64,000 nt of DNA from the NCBI GenBank assembly GCA_963675955.2, contig CAXXVR010000007.1, positions 372,001 to 436,000 on the forward strand, given 5' to 3'. The notes beneath the pieces are model-generated. The model was given only the letters and a program-made list of their open reading frames with translations. It was not told the origin of the DNA and ran no database searches. A program made the position numbers and the translations under genes. Within the stretch, counting starts at the first letter, position 1, and each line of letters begins with the position of its first letter. Below are positions 43,023 through 51,366 of the stretch, in pieces. The DNA comes from Desulfocicer sp963675955. Lineage in GTDB: Bacteria > Desulfobacterota > Desulfobacteria > Desulfobacterales > Desulfobacteraceae.

Positions 43023-43445
43023 CTACTTATCTTTCACAGAATCGGCACTGGTTCCCCGCAGGGAACTTAAAAACAAGCCCAGACCACCAAAGGCCAGCAC
43101 GAGGATGATGATCAGATCAAAGGCGCTCATGGGCCGAAATCCCATCCGGAGGGTGGAAATCACCCCGAAAAGCAATGCAGCCATTGCCCCCAGAGACAAA
43201 AGCCAGCCCAATATATTGCGGGAATTATAAAAAATCATGCCCACCCCCAGTGTCAAGGGAATAAGAATCATACCGCTGGTGACAGTTACACCTGCTCCCA
43301 TCATGGAAAAGCGGTAAATGCCAAGCCCCAGATGAAACCCGGAGGTGACGGTAATGGCACTTAACAGCATGTAAAATCCCGCACACATCATGATAAAACC
43401 CATAAAAAAACGTCCGGCTCCCCCCTCTGTTCCGCCTGCTCCCAT
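43023..43445 (-). CDS. Small integral membrane protein of unknown function
   Basis: About 140 residues from ATG 43445 (AAGGAGG 4 bases upstream; an ATG at 43466 is an alternative). Gly-rich N-terminus (GAGGTEGGAGRFF) then four hydrophobic helices (MGFIMMCAGFYMLLSAITV; GMILIPLTLGVGMIF; ILGWLLSLGAMAALLFGVI; AFDLIIILVLAFGGLGLFLSS). No known family is recognised. A short 55-codon reading frame ends just upstream. Confidence 0.55.
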   Translation of the reverse strand: MGAGGTEGGAGRFFMGFIMMCAGFYMLLSAITVTSGFHLGLGIYRFSMMGAGVTVTSGMILIPLTLGVGMIFYNSRNILGWLLSLGAMAALLFGVISTLRMGFRPMSAFDLIIILVLAFGGLGLFLSSLRGTSADSVKDK

Positions 43446-43462
43446 GAATCCTCCTTCTGATA

Positions 43463-43630
43463 TCAATAATGTTTAAGGGGCTTGATCATAACATCGGCCA
43501 CCCTGGATGGGGACAGAATCAAGCCCGGTTTTTCCAGCACATCCAGGTGCATAAAAAACATTGCACACTCCCCAGCCTGGAAAAAGGCAATTTTCCAGGT
43601 TGCCAGGCCGGGACGGGGTCCGATGAGCAT
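43463..43630 (-). CDS. Possible 55-residue ORF or gene fragment
   Basis: An open frame from ATG 43630 to TGA 43465 encodes MLIGPRPGLATWKIAFF, a helix, and SRVADVMIKPLKHY. It stands 18 bases before the membrane-protein gene. There is no RBS, and the last 25 codons overlap a repeat motif found at 27216 and 61500, so it may be a fragment and not a gene. Confidence 0.25.
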   Translation of the reverse strand: MLIGPRPGLATWKIAFFQAGECAMFFMHLDVLEKPGLILSPSRVADVMIKPLKHY

Positions 43631-43826
43631 GGGTCATATGAATAAAAAAATCAGCCCCCAGCTAAAATCCGGTACGGCCCCGTTCCCCGGAACATCGGTC
43701 TGGAAAGATTTGACCTTAGATTCATACTTTAGATTCATACTTTAAAAAAACAAAGTGTGCAATACAACCCCTGCAGTGCAATATTATTAATGCGCCTCCC
43801 GGATATTAAAACCCACTCCTACCCAG

Positions 43827-43865
43827 GTAAATATTCGGATTGGTATTGTAAATGTTTGGACAGCG
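43827..43865 (-). repeat. MITE-like repeat R2, truncated copy
   Basis: GTAAATATTCGGATTGG and TATTGTAAATGTTTGGACAG match one end of the R2 element; the other end is absent. Confidence 0.6.
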
Positions 43866-43960
43866 GGTCATCTTGTAAACAAAGCCTGTAAAAACACGTC
43901 TTCAGAGCCGTTAACATCCTGATAGTCCCACCTGACAGGGCATTAAAAGAAGCCAAATTA

Positions 43961-43987
43961 ATGGTAAATACCATTTTTATTTACCAT
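43961..43987. promoter_or_regulatory. Perfect 10-7-10 palindrome (operator or activator site) upstream of the ferredoxin operon
   Basis: ATGGTAAATA and TATTTACCAT are exact inverted repeats 7 bases apart, and GGTAAATACC inside it is itself palindromic. It sits 10 bases before the first -24/-12 site. A repressor operator or a sigma-54 activator site would both fit. Confidence 0.55.
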
Positions 43988-43997
43988 GGTAACAATA

Positions 43998-44013
43998 TGG
44001 CATTATTATTGCT
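43998..44013 (+). promoter_or_regulatory. Sigma-54 promoter for the Fe-S/oxidoreductase operon
   Basis: TGGCAT-TATTA-TTGCT has exact GG-N10-GC spacing. A second candidate, TGGAAT-TATCA-TTGCT (44023-44038), follows 25 bases downstream with the same spacing, suggesting tandem promoters or duplication. The transcript leader would be about 170-190 bases. Confidence 0.65.
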
Positions 44014-44022
44014 TCAGGATTA

Positions 44023-44038
44023 TGGAATTATCATTGCT
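44023..44038 (+). promoter_or_regulatory. Second tandem sigma-54-like site
   Basis: TGGAAT-TATCA-TTGCT, GG-N10-GC spacing, one base off the -24 consensus at position 4. It repeats the sequence 25 bases upstream. Confidence 0.45.
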
Positions 44039-44213
44039 TAGCTTACTTGATTCAGCGGCCAGGCTCATTCACCTGGCTGTTTTACACATAATGGTTCCAT
44101 TTCTTTCTGAACTGTTAAAAAAACGGAATCATCCCGGTGTGAATAAAACATCCGTCAAAACAAAAATGTTGCTTATCCAAACAAGCCCAACCAAAATCTA
44201 TTGGAGACCATGA

Positions 44214-44729
44214 ATGAGTAAATACTACCTTTTCCAGGATACAAAAAAATGCATTGGATGCAGAACCTGTGAAATCCAGTGCAAAACCAACAAAGGACTT
44301 CCCAATGGACCCCGCCCATGCCAGATCATCCAGGTGGGTCCCCAGTTAATTAACAGTCTTCCCCGGACATCCTATGTTTTCATGCCCTGTTTTCACTGTG
44401 AAAATCCCTGGTGCGTGGCAGCCTGCCCCACAGGGGCCATGCAGAAAAGAAGCAAGGACGGCATTGTCTTCATTGACCCGGATCTGTGTGTGGGATGCAA
44501 AACCTGCATATCAGCATGCCCCTGGGGTGCTCCCCAGTGGAATCCGGAAACAGGCAAAGTGGTGAAATGTGATTACTGCAAGGACCGTATAGACATTGGT
44601 CTTAAACCGGCCTGTGTCACCACCTGCACCAGCGGATGCCTCAGCTTTGGAAAGGTTGAAGACATGACCCTGATTCGCCGGGAACGACATGCTAAACTGA
44701 TTGCTTCCCTTGAAAATTCAGTCTCATAA
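44214..44729 (+). CDS. Four-cluster [4Fe-4S] electron-transfer subunit (DmsB/FdhB-like)
   Basis: 171 residues. Four Cys clusters are visible: CIGCRTCEIQC, CFHCENPWCVAACP, CVGCKTCISACP and CDYCKDRIDIGLKPACVTTC. The layout is that of the iron-sulfur subunit of molybdopterin oxidoreductases, which pass electrons between a catalytic subunit and a membrane or cytosolic partner. No catalytic subunit gene is in this window. First gene of the operon with an FAD oxidoreductase, CBS protein and HoxU-like protein. ATG without a strong RBS. Confidence 0.85.
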   Translation: MSKYYLFQDTKKCIGCRTCEIQCKTNKGLPNGPRPCQIIQVGPQLINSLPRTSYVFMPCFHCENPWCVAACPTGAMQKRSKDGIVFIDPDLCVGCKTCISACPWGAPQWNPETGKVVKCDYCKDRIDIGLKPACVTTCTSGCLSFGKVEDMTLIRRERHAKLIASLENSVS

Positions 44730-44772
44730 CCCCATGAAACCAGGGGAATCTTCAATGGAAAAAGGAGTTCAC

Positions 44773-46947
44773 ATGGCTGAAAATGTCTGTCCCGTCCATG
44801 GTACCATCGTTTACTTATCCCGAAAACTTGCTTCCGGTGAGCTGACGGAACCCAGAAGCATCAGAATTTCTGAAGAAATTTTAAAACTGCTGGAAGAGAT
44901 ATCCAATGGACATGCCGGTAAGGACCATCTCCAGGCCGTGCATACCCGGGTGGCGGAATTTTTTGAACATTCCGGCAACCCCGAGGGGCTTAAAACCGGC
45001 ACATATTTAAAAGGTGTCCTGGAAACCCATGGCCCAGTTTTTGAGAGCCACATAGAAACAGGAAACTGCGCCGCCATGGACTGCGTCCGGCTGGCACCCT
45101 CCCCCTGTCAGATGGCGTGTCCAGCTGGCATTGATGTCCCCACCTACCTGTCCCTGATAGCAGATGGCAGGGATGCCGAGGCCATTGAGGTTATTCGCCG
45201 GGACAACCCCCTGCCATGGGTGTGCGGGCTGGTGTGCACACGGCCCTGTGAAATGATGTGCGTCCGGGCCAGAATCGATACCCCGGTATCCATCAAATTT
45301 TTAAAGGCCTTTGCTGCGGAAAGGGCCATGTCCCAGGGGCTTTACATCAATCCTCCACAAAAACCCCTGAACGGTAGAAAAGTCTGCGTGGTGGGTGCAG
45401 GCCCGGCAGGCCTCTCCGCCGCCTATTACCTGGCCCTCATGGGATACACCGTCCGGATACTGGAATCACTTCCCGTTCCCGGCGGCATGCTAATGGTGGG
45501 TATTCCCAGGTATCGACTGCCCCGGGAAGTCATTGACCGGGAGGTGGCCATGATCCAGGAACTGGGGGTTGAAATCGTTTACAATACGGTTTTTGGAAAA
45601 GATATCACCCTTGAATCCCTTAAAAAAGAAGGATTTGGCGCGTTTTTTCTGGCAATCGGTGCCCATAAATCCTACCAGCTGGGCCTGGATGGTGAAGCTC
45701 AATACAAAGATAAGGGGGTCATTGACTCCGTGATGTTCCTTAAAAATGTGGCATTGGGACAGCGCAGCGTTCCCGGCAAACGGGTGGTGGTCATCGGTGG
45801 TGGCAATGTGGCCATTGACGCGGCCCGCACCAGCCTGAGACTGGGGGCCAAAGAGGTGACCATTGCCTACAGAAGAACCCGGTCTGAAATGCCCGCAGAC
45901 ATAGAGGAAGTGGAACATGCCGAAGAAGAAGGAGTAAAATTTGCCTTTCTCACCATCCCCACGGCCATTGCAGGGGACGGTGAAAGGGTAACTGGGCTTA
46001 ACTGCCTGCGGGGGGAACTTGTCAAAAAACAAGATAGCGATCGCCTCTATCCCGTCCCCGTTGAGGGAAGTGATTATACACTGGAAACAGATGCGGTGAT
46101 CAGCGCCATCGGGCAGTTTGTGGACACCGACGGCATGGATGCATTCCAGGATATCCAATGGACCCGCAGGGGAACCATTGAGGTAAGCCGGGCCTCCATG
46201 GAGACCGCTCACGGGGGTGTATTTGCAGCAGGGGATGCCGTCACAGGTCCTGCCACAGTGATTGAAGCCATAGGTGGCGGAAAACGAGCAGCCGAAGCCA
46301 TTGACCGTTACTTCAACGGCATGCCCCAGCCCAGGATACCAAGTGTACCCGTACGCTATCGAAGGGAGGCCCCCCTGGAGATGCCCGCCAGCACCAAAAT
46401 GGTATTAAAACGACCAGAAATGGCCATGCTCAATATTGATCGACGCAGAACTACCTTCCAACAGGCGGAATTGGGTTACACCGAAAACATGGTCAGAGAA
46501 GAGGCAAGACGCTGTCTGCGCTGTGATATCTGCCGTCGGTGCGGCAAATGCGTGGAAATCTGCCGGGATAAAATGGGCATTGATGCCCTTAAATTCGGTT
46601 ACATGGACTTTGACAGTCCCGGTGAAACAGACTTTCGTAAAACAGCAGAAAACTGCATTGCCTGCGGAGCATGTGTGGCCAATTGTCCAAATGACGCCAT
46701 CACCATGGAAGATCGAAATGGCGAACGACTTTTAATGCTGTGCGGCACCGTTATCAACCGCCAGAAACTGGTACACTGCCAATCCTGCGGCACCGTTCTG
46801 GGACCGGTCAAATACCTGGAATACGTCAGTAAAAAAACCGGAGGAATGAAAACAATTAATCAGAAAACCCGATTATGCAATGCCTGTGCAAGAACGCACA
46901 CCGCCGGTTTCAATGTGGGCACACACCCTGTGGGCCAGACAAAATAG
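44773..46947 (+). CDS. FAD/NAD(P) oxidoreductase of GltD family with ferredoxin domains
   Basis: 724 residues from ATG 44773 with AAGGAG 5 bases upstream (a longer TTG start at 44701 is unsupported). A helical N-terminal part (~100) leads to a GltD-type Fe-S segment (APSPCQMACPAGIDVPTYL … CGLVCTRPCEMMC). Two Rossmann motifs follow: VCVVGAGPAGLSAAYYLA (FAD) and VVVIGGGNVAIDAARTSL (NAD(P)). The C-terminal ~170 residues carry Cys clusters (CLRCDICRRCGKCVEIC; CIACGACVANCP; CQSCGTVLG). It resembles the NAD(P)-linked flavin subunit of formate dehydrogenase or NfnB-like modules. It would join NAD(P)H to the adjacent ferredoxin-like proteins. Catalytic partner not seen. Confidence 0.85.
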   Translation: MAENVCPVHGTIVYLSRKLASGELTEPRSIRISEEILKLLEEISNGHAGKDHLQAVHTRVAEFFEHSGNPEGLKTGTYLKGVLETHGPVFESHIETGNCAAMDCVRLAPSPCQMACPAGIDVPTYLSLIADGRDAEAIEVIRRDNPLPWVCGLVCTRPCEMMCVRARIDTPVSIKFLKAFAAERAMSQGLYINPPQKPLNGRKVCVVGAGPAGLSAAYYLALMGYTVRILESLPVPGGMLMVGIPRYRLPREVIDREVAMIQELGVEIVYNTVFGKDITLESLKKEGFGAFFLAIGAHKSYQLGLDGEAQYKDKGVIDSVMFLKNVALGQRSVPGKRVVVIGGGNVAIDAARTSLRLGAKEVTIAYRRTRSEMPADIEEVEHAEEEGVKFAFLTIPTAIAGDGERVTGLNCLRGELVKKQDSDRLYPVPVEGSDYTLETDAVISAIGQFVDTDGMDAFQDIQWTRRGTIEVSRASMETAHGGVFAAGDAVTGPATVIEAIGGGKRAAEAIDRYFNGMPQPRIPSVPVRYRREAPLEMPASTKMVLKRPEMAMLNIDRRRTTFQQAELGYTENMVREEARRCLRCDICRRCGKCVEICRDKMGIDALKFGYMDFDSPGETDFRKTAENCIACGACVANCPNDAITMEDRNGERLLMLCGTVINRQKLVHCQSCGTVLGPVKYLEYVSKKTGGMKTINQKTRLCNACARTHTAGFNVGTHPVGQTK

Positions 46948-46952
46948 AATGG

Positions 46953-47076
46953 ATAAATATTCGGTCAACACTCCATTGTTCTGGCCTGCTCACATAGCAT
47001 TCGTATGCTATACAGTCCCAAACAGGCAAATATGGTACACTGTCCAAAAATTTACAATACTCACCCGAATATTTAT
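46953..47076 (+). repeat. MITE-like repeat R2, best-preserved full copy (124 bp)
   Basis: Ends are ATAAATATTCGGT and ACCCGAATATTTAT, inverted repeats of about 13 bases. The interior carries CATAGCATTCGTATGCTATA and CCCAAACAGGCAAATATGG. It sits between the oxidoreductase gene and the small ORF at 47091, inside what otherwise looks like an operon. Confidence 0.8.
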
Positions 47077-47090
47077 TAAAGGGGAATAAC

Positions 47091-47297
47091 ATGCAGTTTC
47101 GAAAGGGTCAAAAAATAGAAGTTTACCAGCAATCCAGTGACGAGGCATGGGAACCTTACATGTATGACTTCATTGGTTGCCACGGCATCATCACCGATCC
47201 GGATACGGCCATCAACGACCCGGATGCATTGATTGAAGTCAGTCTCCAGGGAATGGGGACCCACCGGCTGCCTCAGGATTGTCTCCGGGCATTATAA
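47091..47297 (+). CDS. Conserved-looking 68-residue hypothetical protein
   Basis: 68 residues with RBS AAAGGGGAATAAC. Compact and soluble with 'WEPYMYDFIGCHGIITDPDTAINDPDALIEVSL', then 'GTHRLPQDCLRAL'. The acidic, Gly/Pro-rich centre suggests a small beta-domain; no family recognised. It starts 14 bases after an R2 repeat and 28 bases before a CBS gene, so it belongs to the same transcript if the repeat does not terminate it. Confidence 0.55.
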   Translation: MQFRKGQKIEVYQQSSDEAWEPYMYDFIGCHGIITDPDTAINDPDALIEVSLQGMGTHRLPQDCLRAL

Positions 47298-47324
47298 TGC
47301 ACACATGAAAGGGATTTATAATAT

Positions 47325-47774
47325 ATGAAGGTAAAAGATTTACTGGAAAAAGGGAAAAAAACCGTTCATGCCATTGGCCAGGAAGAAACCGTGGCTGCGG
47401 CACTTAAACGCATGTCCGGCTACAACATGTCCGCCCTGCTGGTCATGGATGATCAGCGAATTGCCGGTATTTTTACGGAAAGGGACCTGCTGAGATGCCA
47501 CGTAATTTTTCCAGAAAAACCAATACAGGAAATTCAAATCAAATCCGTCATGACCACCGGCCTCATCGTAGCAGAACCCCTTGATGAAATCAAAGATGCC
47601 ATGGGCATGATGATCCAGGCAAAAATCCGTCACCTGCCAGTCATAGAAGACGGTGCCATCAAAGGCCTGCTCGGTCTGGAAGATCTGGTGAGATGCCATG
47701 TGGGTGCCCTCACCCAGGAACTTCATTATCTTCAGGATTATGTGACGGATCTTCAGGAAGCGGCCAGGGATTAA
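47325..47774 (+). CDS. Tandem CBS-domain protein
   Basis: 149 residues. Two CBS repeats: 'TVAAALKRMSGYNMSALLVMDDQRIAGIFTERDLLR' and 'EIKDAMGMMIQAKIRHLPVIEDGAIKGLLGLEDLVR'. CBS pairs bind adenine nucleotides and report energy state. A short C-terminal helix (TQELHYLQDYVTDLQEA) follows. It lies between an oxidoreductase and a HoxU-like protein, so it may regulate that electron-transfer system. Confidence 0.85.
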   Translation: MKVKDLLEKGKKTVHAIGQEETVAAALKRMSGYNMSALLVMDDQRIAGIFTERDLLRCHVIFPEKPIQEIQIKSVMTTGLIVAEPLDEIKDAMGMMIQAKIRHLPVIEDGAIKGLLGLEDLVRCHVGALTQELHYLQDYVTDLQEAARD

Positions 47775-47788
47775 GGAGGAACAGACCA

Positions 47789-48556
47789 ATGGTTGACATT
47801 AGCATCAATGGTGAGGATATATGCGCCGAAAAGGGTGAGACCCTGTTGCAGGTGGCCCTGAAAAACGGCATCAAGATTCCCCACCTCTGCTATCATCCGG
47901 CCTTAAAGCCCTCAGGGGCGTGTAAGTTATGCGGGGTTGAAGTCAGATCCCACTCGGGAAAGGGAGTTGTCATGCTGTCCTGTATTCTGAAGGTGAAACC
48001 CGGTCTCCAGGTACAGACAAATACCCCCCTTGTAAAAAAAGCCCGAACCAAGGCCTTTAATAAACTGCTCCAAATGGCACCTGATGCCCAGAGAATCCGG
48101 GAGATTGCCCATGAGTTCGATGTGGAGGTAACGCCCCCCCCGGATGGGTGTATTCAATGCCGACTGTGTATCCGGGTGTGCAATGATATTGTCAAGGCCA
48201 GGGCTTTGAAAATGGTCTCTGATGAATCGGGGAAAAGAGTTGTAGCTGATCCTTCCCTGTGTATCGGCTGTGGTACCTGCGCCAACCTTTGCCCCACACA
48301 TGTCATCACGGCCACGGACATGGACGCTGTAAAAACCATTGCCATCAAGGGCAAGGTCTTTTGTCAGGTTCCCCTGGAAAGATGTGAAGGATGCGGCAGA
48401 CGCTATGCCACCACCCGTTTTCTTCACCATGTGGAGGATGTTACCCTTACACATCCCCATGTAAAGGCCCATCACAATTATTGCCCCAACTGCGTTAAAA
48501 TGCTGTCAGATAAGATCATTACCGAGCGTAGACACCTGCCCGGAAGATCCAAATAG
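47789..48556 (+). CDS. NuoG/HoxU-like Fe-S protein ([2Fe-2S] plus [4Fe-4S] domains)
   Basis: 255 residues from ATG 47789, with AAGGAGG upstream. N-terminal [2Fe-2S] ferredoxin (CYHPALKPSGACKLCGVEV … MLSC), then a [4Fe-4S] pair (CIQCRLCIRVC; CIGCGTCANLCP) and a C-terminal Cys set (CQVPLERCEGCGRRYA … YCPNCV). This is the HoxU/NuoG N-terminal layout used in hydrogenase and formate dehydrogenase diaphorases. Together with the GltD-like flavoprotein it forms an NAD(P)H-to-ferredoxin electron wire. The catalytic enzyme it serves is not in the window. Confidence 0.85.
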   Translation: MVDISINGEDICAEKGETLLQVALKNGIKIPHLCYHPALKPSGACKLCGVEVRSHSGKGVVMLSCILKVKPGLQVQTNTPLVKKARTKAFNKLLQMAPDAQRIREIAHEFDVEVTPPPDGCIQCRLCIRVCNDIVKARALKMVSDESGKRVVADPSLCIGCGTCANLCPTHVITATDMDAVKTIAIKGKVFCQVPLERCEGCGRRYATTRFLHHVEDVTLTHPHVKAHHNYCPNCVKMLSDKIITERRHLPGRSK

Positions 48557-48609
48557 CGGGGTTATTTTTCATGAAAAAATTATTAAAAATGCATCACAAG
48601 GAGAAAAGC

Positions 48610-50313
48610 ATGCAAAAAGTTGTTTCACGTTTCATCATCGTTTCCATGTTCGTGTTGTTTGCCACGGCAAACGCATTCGCGGGCATTGAGGCTTCCCTGT
48701 CCGCCACCACCTACAATGCCGGGGATACCGTCCAGATAACCGGTACCATTGAGCCGGGAACCGATCTTTATTTGGGCATCGCTGCCAAAGATAGATTTGC
48801 CCCCAAGGATACCACCGGTAAAACCGAGGTAAAAAAACTGGCCAGAGAAGCCAAAAAATTCGGCTTCACCACAGACACCAGTATTCCCGTCTTGTACTAC
48901 ATGCTGACCACCAACCCGGAAAAATTCGGAACGGTCATCGCCAAAAAATTCGGTGGTCCATCTTTTTTCACCCAGAAGGGGAAAAGAGGTCTCTACAGCA
49001 CCACCATGTTTAAGCTTAAAGAATGGTCAGAGCTTGATGAAGCCACCCAGTCCATGCTCGGAGGCATCAGCAATGAAGCCGAGTGGCGATTCAATAAATA
49101 TGCCCATGAAACCGATTATGGTATCAACACCATCACCAAAGAGAGCACCAAGGTGGGTAAAGTCACCATCTTTGCCAGAAGCGTTCTGTCCGACCATGGG
49201 GCATCAGGCAATTACTGGGACAAGGGCACATCCATTCAGCTGGACAAGGCCACAGGAAAATTCACCGCATCCTTTAAAAGCTTCAGGCACACCCCCCCGG
49301 ATACCGCCTTTGACGTATATGTCAACGGTCAGAATGCCGGCAGTTACACCCTGGCACCCAAGGGTTTCTGGCTTGACAAGGGTGGTCGATACATGAATCC
49401 CCTGTGGATCATCCTCGGTGCCATCCTGGTGGGCGCTTATTTTTCCATGATCGGTGCCGCCGGTGGGCTTCTCATGGCCGCCTTCCAGGCCATGGTGGTA
49501 CAGACTGCAGGTCCCATTGGTATCAATGCCGCCAACGTACTGCGTCCCTCCAACATCGCACTGACCCTGTTTTCTCCCCTGGGTTCCTTTTACCGGTTTG
49601 CCGTAAAGGAACGCCGGGTGGCATGGCCCATTGGTCTGTCCTTTGGTGCCGGTATCTTCATAGGTTCCGTGTGGCTGGGTAAATATGCCATTGCCTACCT
49701 TCCCATGAGCAGTTACAAGGAATGGCTGGCAATTCTGGTTGTTCTCATGGGCATCAAAACCCTCCAGGAACTGACCCCCAAGGCCATGGAAAAACGTAAA
49801 AACATCAAGGCCATGGTTCAAAAATTCAATGCCGCCGTTGCCAAGGCTAAAAAAGAAGGCAGTGCTGCGGAAATGGGCACCATTGAACCCATTGAATCCA
49901 GTCTGACCAACTACCGGTTCAAATTCTGGGGAGAAGAGTTTAAAATCAATCCCCTGTTATTTGCCATTCTTGGCCTTGGTATTGGGGTGGTTTCCAGAAG
50001 TTTTGGTATCGGTGGTGGATTTCTCCTGGTACCGGCCATGACAAGCCTTGGAGGGCTTCCCATGTATGTGGCAGTTCCCATTGCCCTTGTGGGTACCTGC
50101 TTCAGCAGCATCGGTTCCTTTATTGGATACCTGCTCAACGGCTATCTGCCGGATTTATGGCTGGCCATCAGTATCATCATCGGTGGATTTGCAGGAGGTA
50201 TGCTGGGCAGCCGACTCCAGACTTTCTTTTCTGAAATTCAGCTGAAATGGATACTTGCCATCACCCTGTTCTTCCTGTTCTTCAGATTTTTTAAGATTGA
50301 AATCTGGATCTGA
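48610..50313 (+). CDS. TauE/SafE-family membrane exporter with large periplasmic N-terminal domain
   Basis: 567 residues from ATG 48610 (AAGGAG 6 bases upstream; an earlier ATG at 48571 is weaker). A signal peptide (FIIVSMFVLFATANAFA) is followed by ~235 residues of probable periplasmic domain starting 'GIEASLSATTYNAGDTVQITGTI', which looks like a beta-sandwich. Residue ~262 begins the TauE/SafE transporter: 'NPLWIILGAILVGAYFSMIGAAGGLLM' and later 'FGIGGGFLLVPAMTSLGGLPMYVAVPIALVGT', two sequence-related halves. TauE/SafE proteins export sulfite, sulfonates or related anions. The extra exported domain is unusual for the family. Its position at the end of an electron-transfer operon fits a role in sulfur-compound metabolism. 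Confidence 0.82.
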   Translation: MQKVVSRFIIVSMFVLFATANAFAGIEASLSATTYNAGDTVQITGTIEPGTDLYLGIAAKDRFAPKDTTGKTEVKKLAREAKKFGFTTDTSIPVLYYMLTTNPEKFGTVIAKKFGGPSFFTQKGKRGLYSTTMFKLKEWSELDEATQSMLGGISNEAEWRFNKYAHETDYGINTITKESTKVGKVTIFARSVLSDHGASGNYWDKGTSIQLDKATGKFTASFKSFRHTPPDTAFDVYVNGQNAGSYTLAPKGFWLDKGGRYMNPLWIILGAILVGAYFSMIGAAGGLLMAAFQAMVVQTAGPIGINAANVLRPSNIALTLFSPLGSFYRFAVKERRVAWPIGLSFGAGIFIGSVWLGKYAIAYLPMSSYKEWLAILVVLMGIKTLQELTPKAMEKRKNIKAMVQKFNAAVAKAKKEGSAAEMGTIEPIESSLTNYRFKFWGEEFKINPLLFAILGLGIGVVSRSFGIGGGFLLVPAMTSLGGLPMYVAVPIALVGTCFSSIGSFIGYLLNGYLPDLWLAISIIIGGFAGGMLGSRLQTFFSEIQLKWILAITLFFLFFRFFKIEIWI

Positions 50314-50423
50314 TTGTGTCACAGTTTTTCATATGAAACATACATGGCGGTAACTACCTGCCATAACGAATCTTGAAACTCTTGCTATTTCAAAATATTA
50401 AATGGAGTTTCTTATAAAAGAGC

Positions 50424-50460
50424 TGCGGGCGGAACCCTATATTAACCGGTTCCGCCCGCA
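50424..50460. terminator. Perfect 13-bp hairpin after the exporter gene
   Basis: TGCGGGCGGAACC pairs exactly with GGTTCCGCCCGCA around an 11-base loop. No T-run follows on either side. Confidence 0.5.
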
Positions 50461-50542
50461 ATCAAAACTAAAAACGGCATCACGCCGTCCCCTGCCGGGG
50501 CTGGAGTGACTTAAATGGTAAAATCCCCCGGCAGAAGCCCCC

Positions 50543-50583
50543 AAAAAAAACAGGCAGGGACAATGCCTCCCTGTGTTTTTTAA
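50543..50583 (+). terminator. Hairpin terminator upstream of the 50.6-kb gene
   Basis: ACAGGCAGG pairs with CCTCCCTGT (one mismatch), with AAAAAA before and TTTTTT after. It would stop transcripts from the exporter operon. Confidence 0.6.
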
Positions 50584-50604
50584 TTTTCCCCTAAAGGACT
50601 GTGA

Positions 50605-51204
50605 ATGAACGATGCCCTGGACAACGTGTGGTTCTGGATTGAAGCTGCTATTTTCAAAACAGCCGAACTGCTGGATGCTGTCATCCTTCCCCTGCATTTT
50701 CTGGGACCGGAAATAATTATTTTTCTTCTGGTGCTGTCTTGCACCCTCTTTTCCCGTTTTTTAAAACAACACTTCAACACCCGGAGATACACACGGTTAA
50801 AGGAAAATTTTGATCACTGGTATCACCTGCGCCAGGAAGCCATGAACCATGAAGAAACACAGAAAGGACACGCAATTGCAAAAAATATCGACCAGGCAGA
50901 ACTCAACCGAGCCTATTACGACTTTTTTTTTGAATCCCTCTTAAAGAGTCTGATCACCACCTGGCTGCCCCTTTTGTGTACCCTTGCCTATGTAAATCAC
51001 TCCTTCACCCCCCAGATGCTCGACCTGTACTTTGGCAGAACTGCACTTTTCATGGTCAACGGACATGACCTGCTGCCATGGCGCATTCCTGCCATATTCT
51101 GGTTTTTTGTATCTCTTCTTGTTGTTTATGTCCTGTTTCCCACAATAAAATGGCTGGGCCGGAGCCTTGGAAATAAATCCGATACCGTCCCCCCGAAGCA
51201 GTAA
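50605..51204 (+). CDS. Hypothetical membrane protein with internal coiled region
   Basis: 199 residues, RBS AAAGGACTG. A hydrophobic helix (FLGPEIIIFLLVLSCTLFSRFL) is followed by a charged helix pair (RRYTRLKENFDHWYHLRQEAMNHEE) and at least two more membrane helices (LLKSLITTWLPLLCTLAYV; RIPAIFWFFVSLLVVYVLFPTI). The order TM, coiled coil, TMs faintly resembles DUF106/EMC3 (Oxa1 superfamily), but key motifs were not seen. Unknown function. It precedes the sensor cluster. Confidence 0.5.
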   Translation: MNDALDNVWFWIEAAIFKTAELLDAVILPLHFLGPEIIIFLLVLSCTLFSRFLKQHFNTRRYTRLKENFDHWYHLRQEAMNHEETQKGHAIAKNIDQAELNRAYYDFFFESLLKSLITTWLPLLCTLAYVNHSFTPQMLDLYFGRTALFMVNGHDLLPWRIPAIFWFFVSLLVVYVLFPTIKWLGRSLGNKSDTVPPKQ

Positions 51205-51366
51205 AAAAAACTAAAAAAGCCGGAAGCAGAAAAGTTCACTGATTCGTTTACCAGAAGAAAAACCAAAGATAAAAATCCAACAACCGTGCTTGATCACAAG
51301 ATCATCCGGTGCGGGGAGGCTTCAGACCCCTAAAAAACAATATGATCACGCTTCAGGAGAAAGGCA

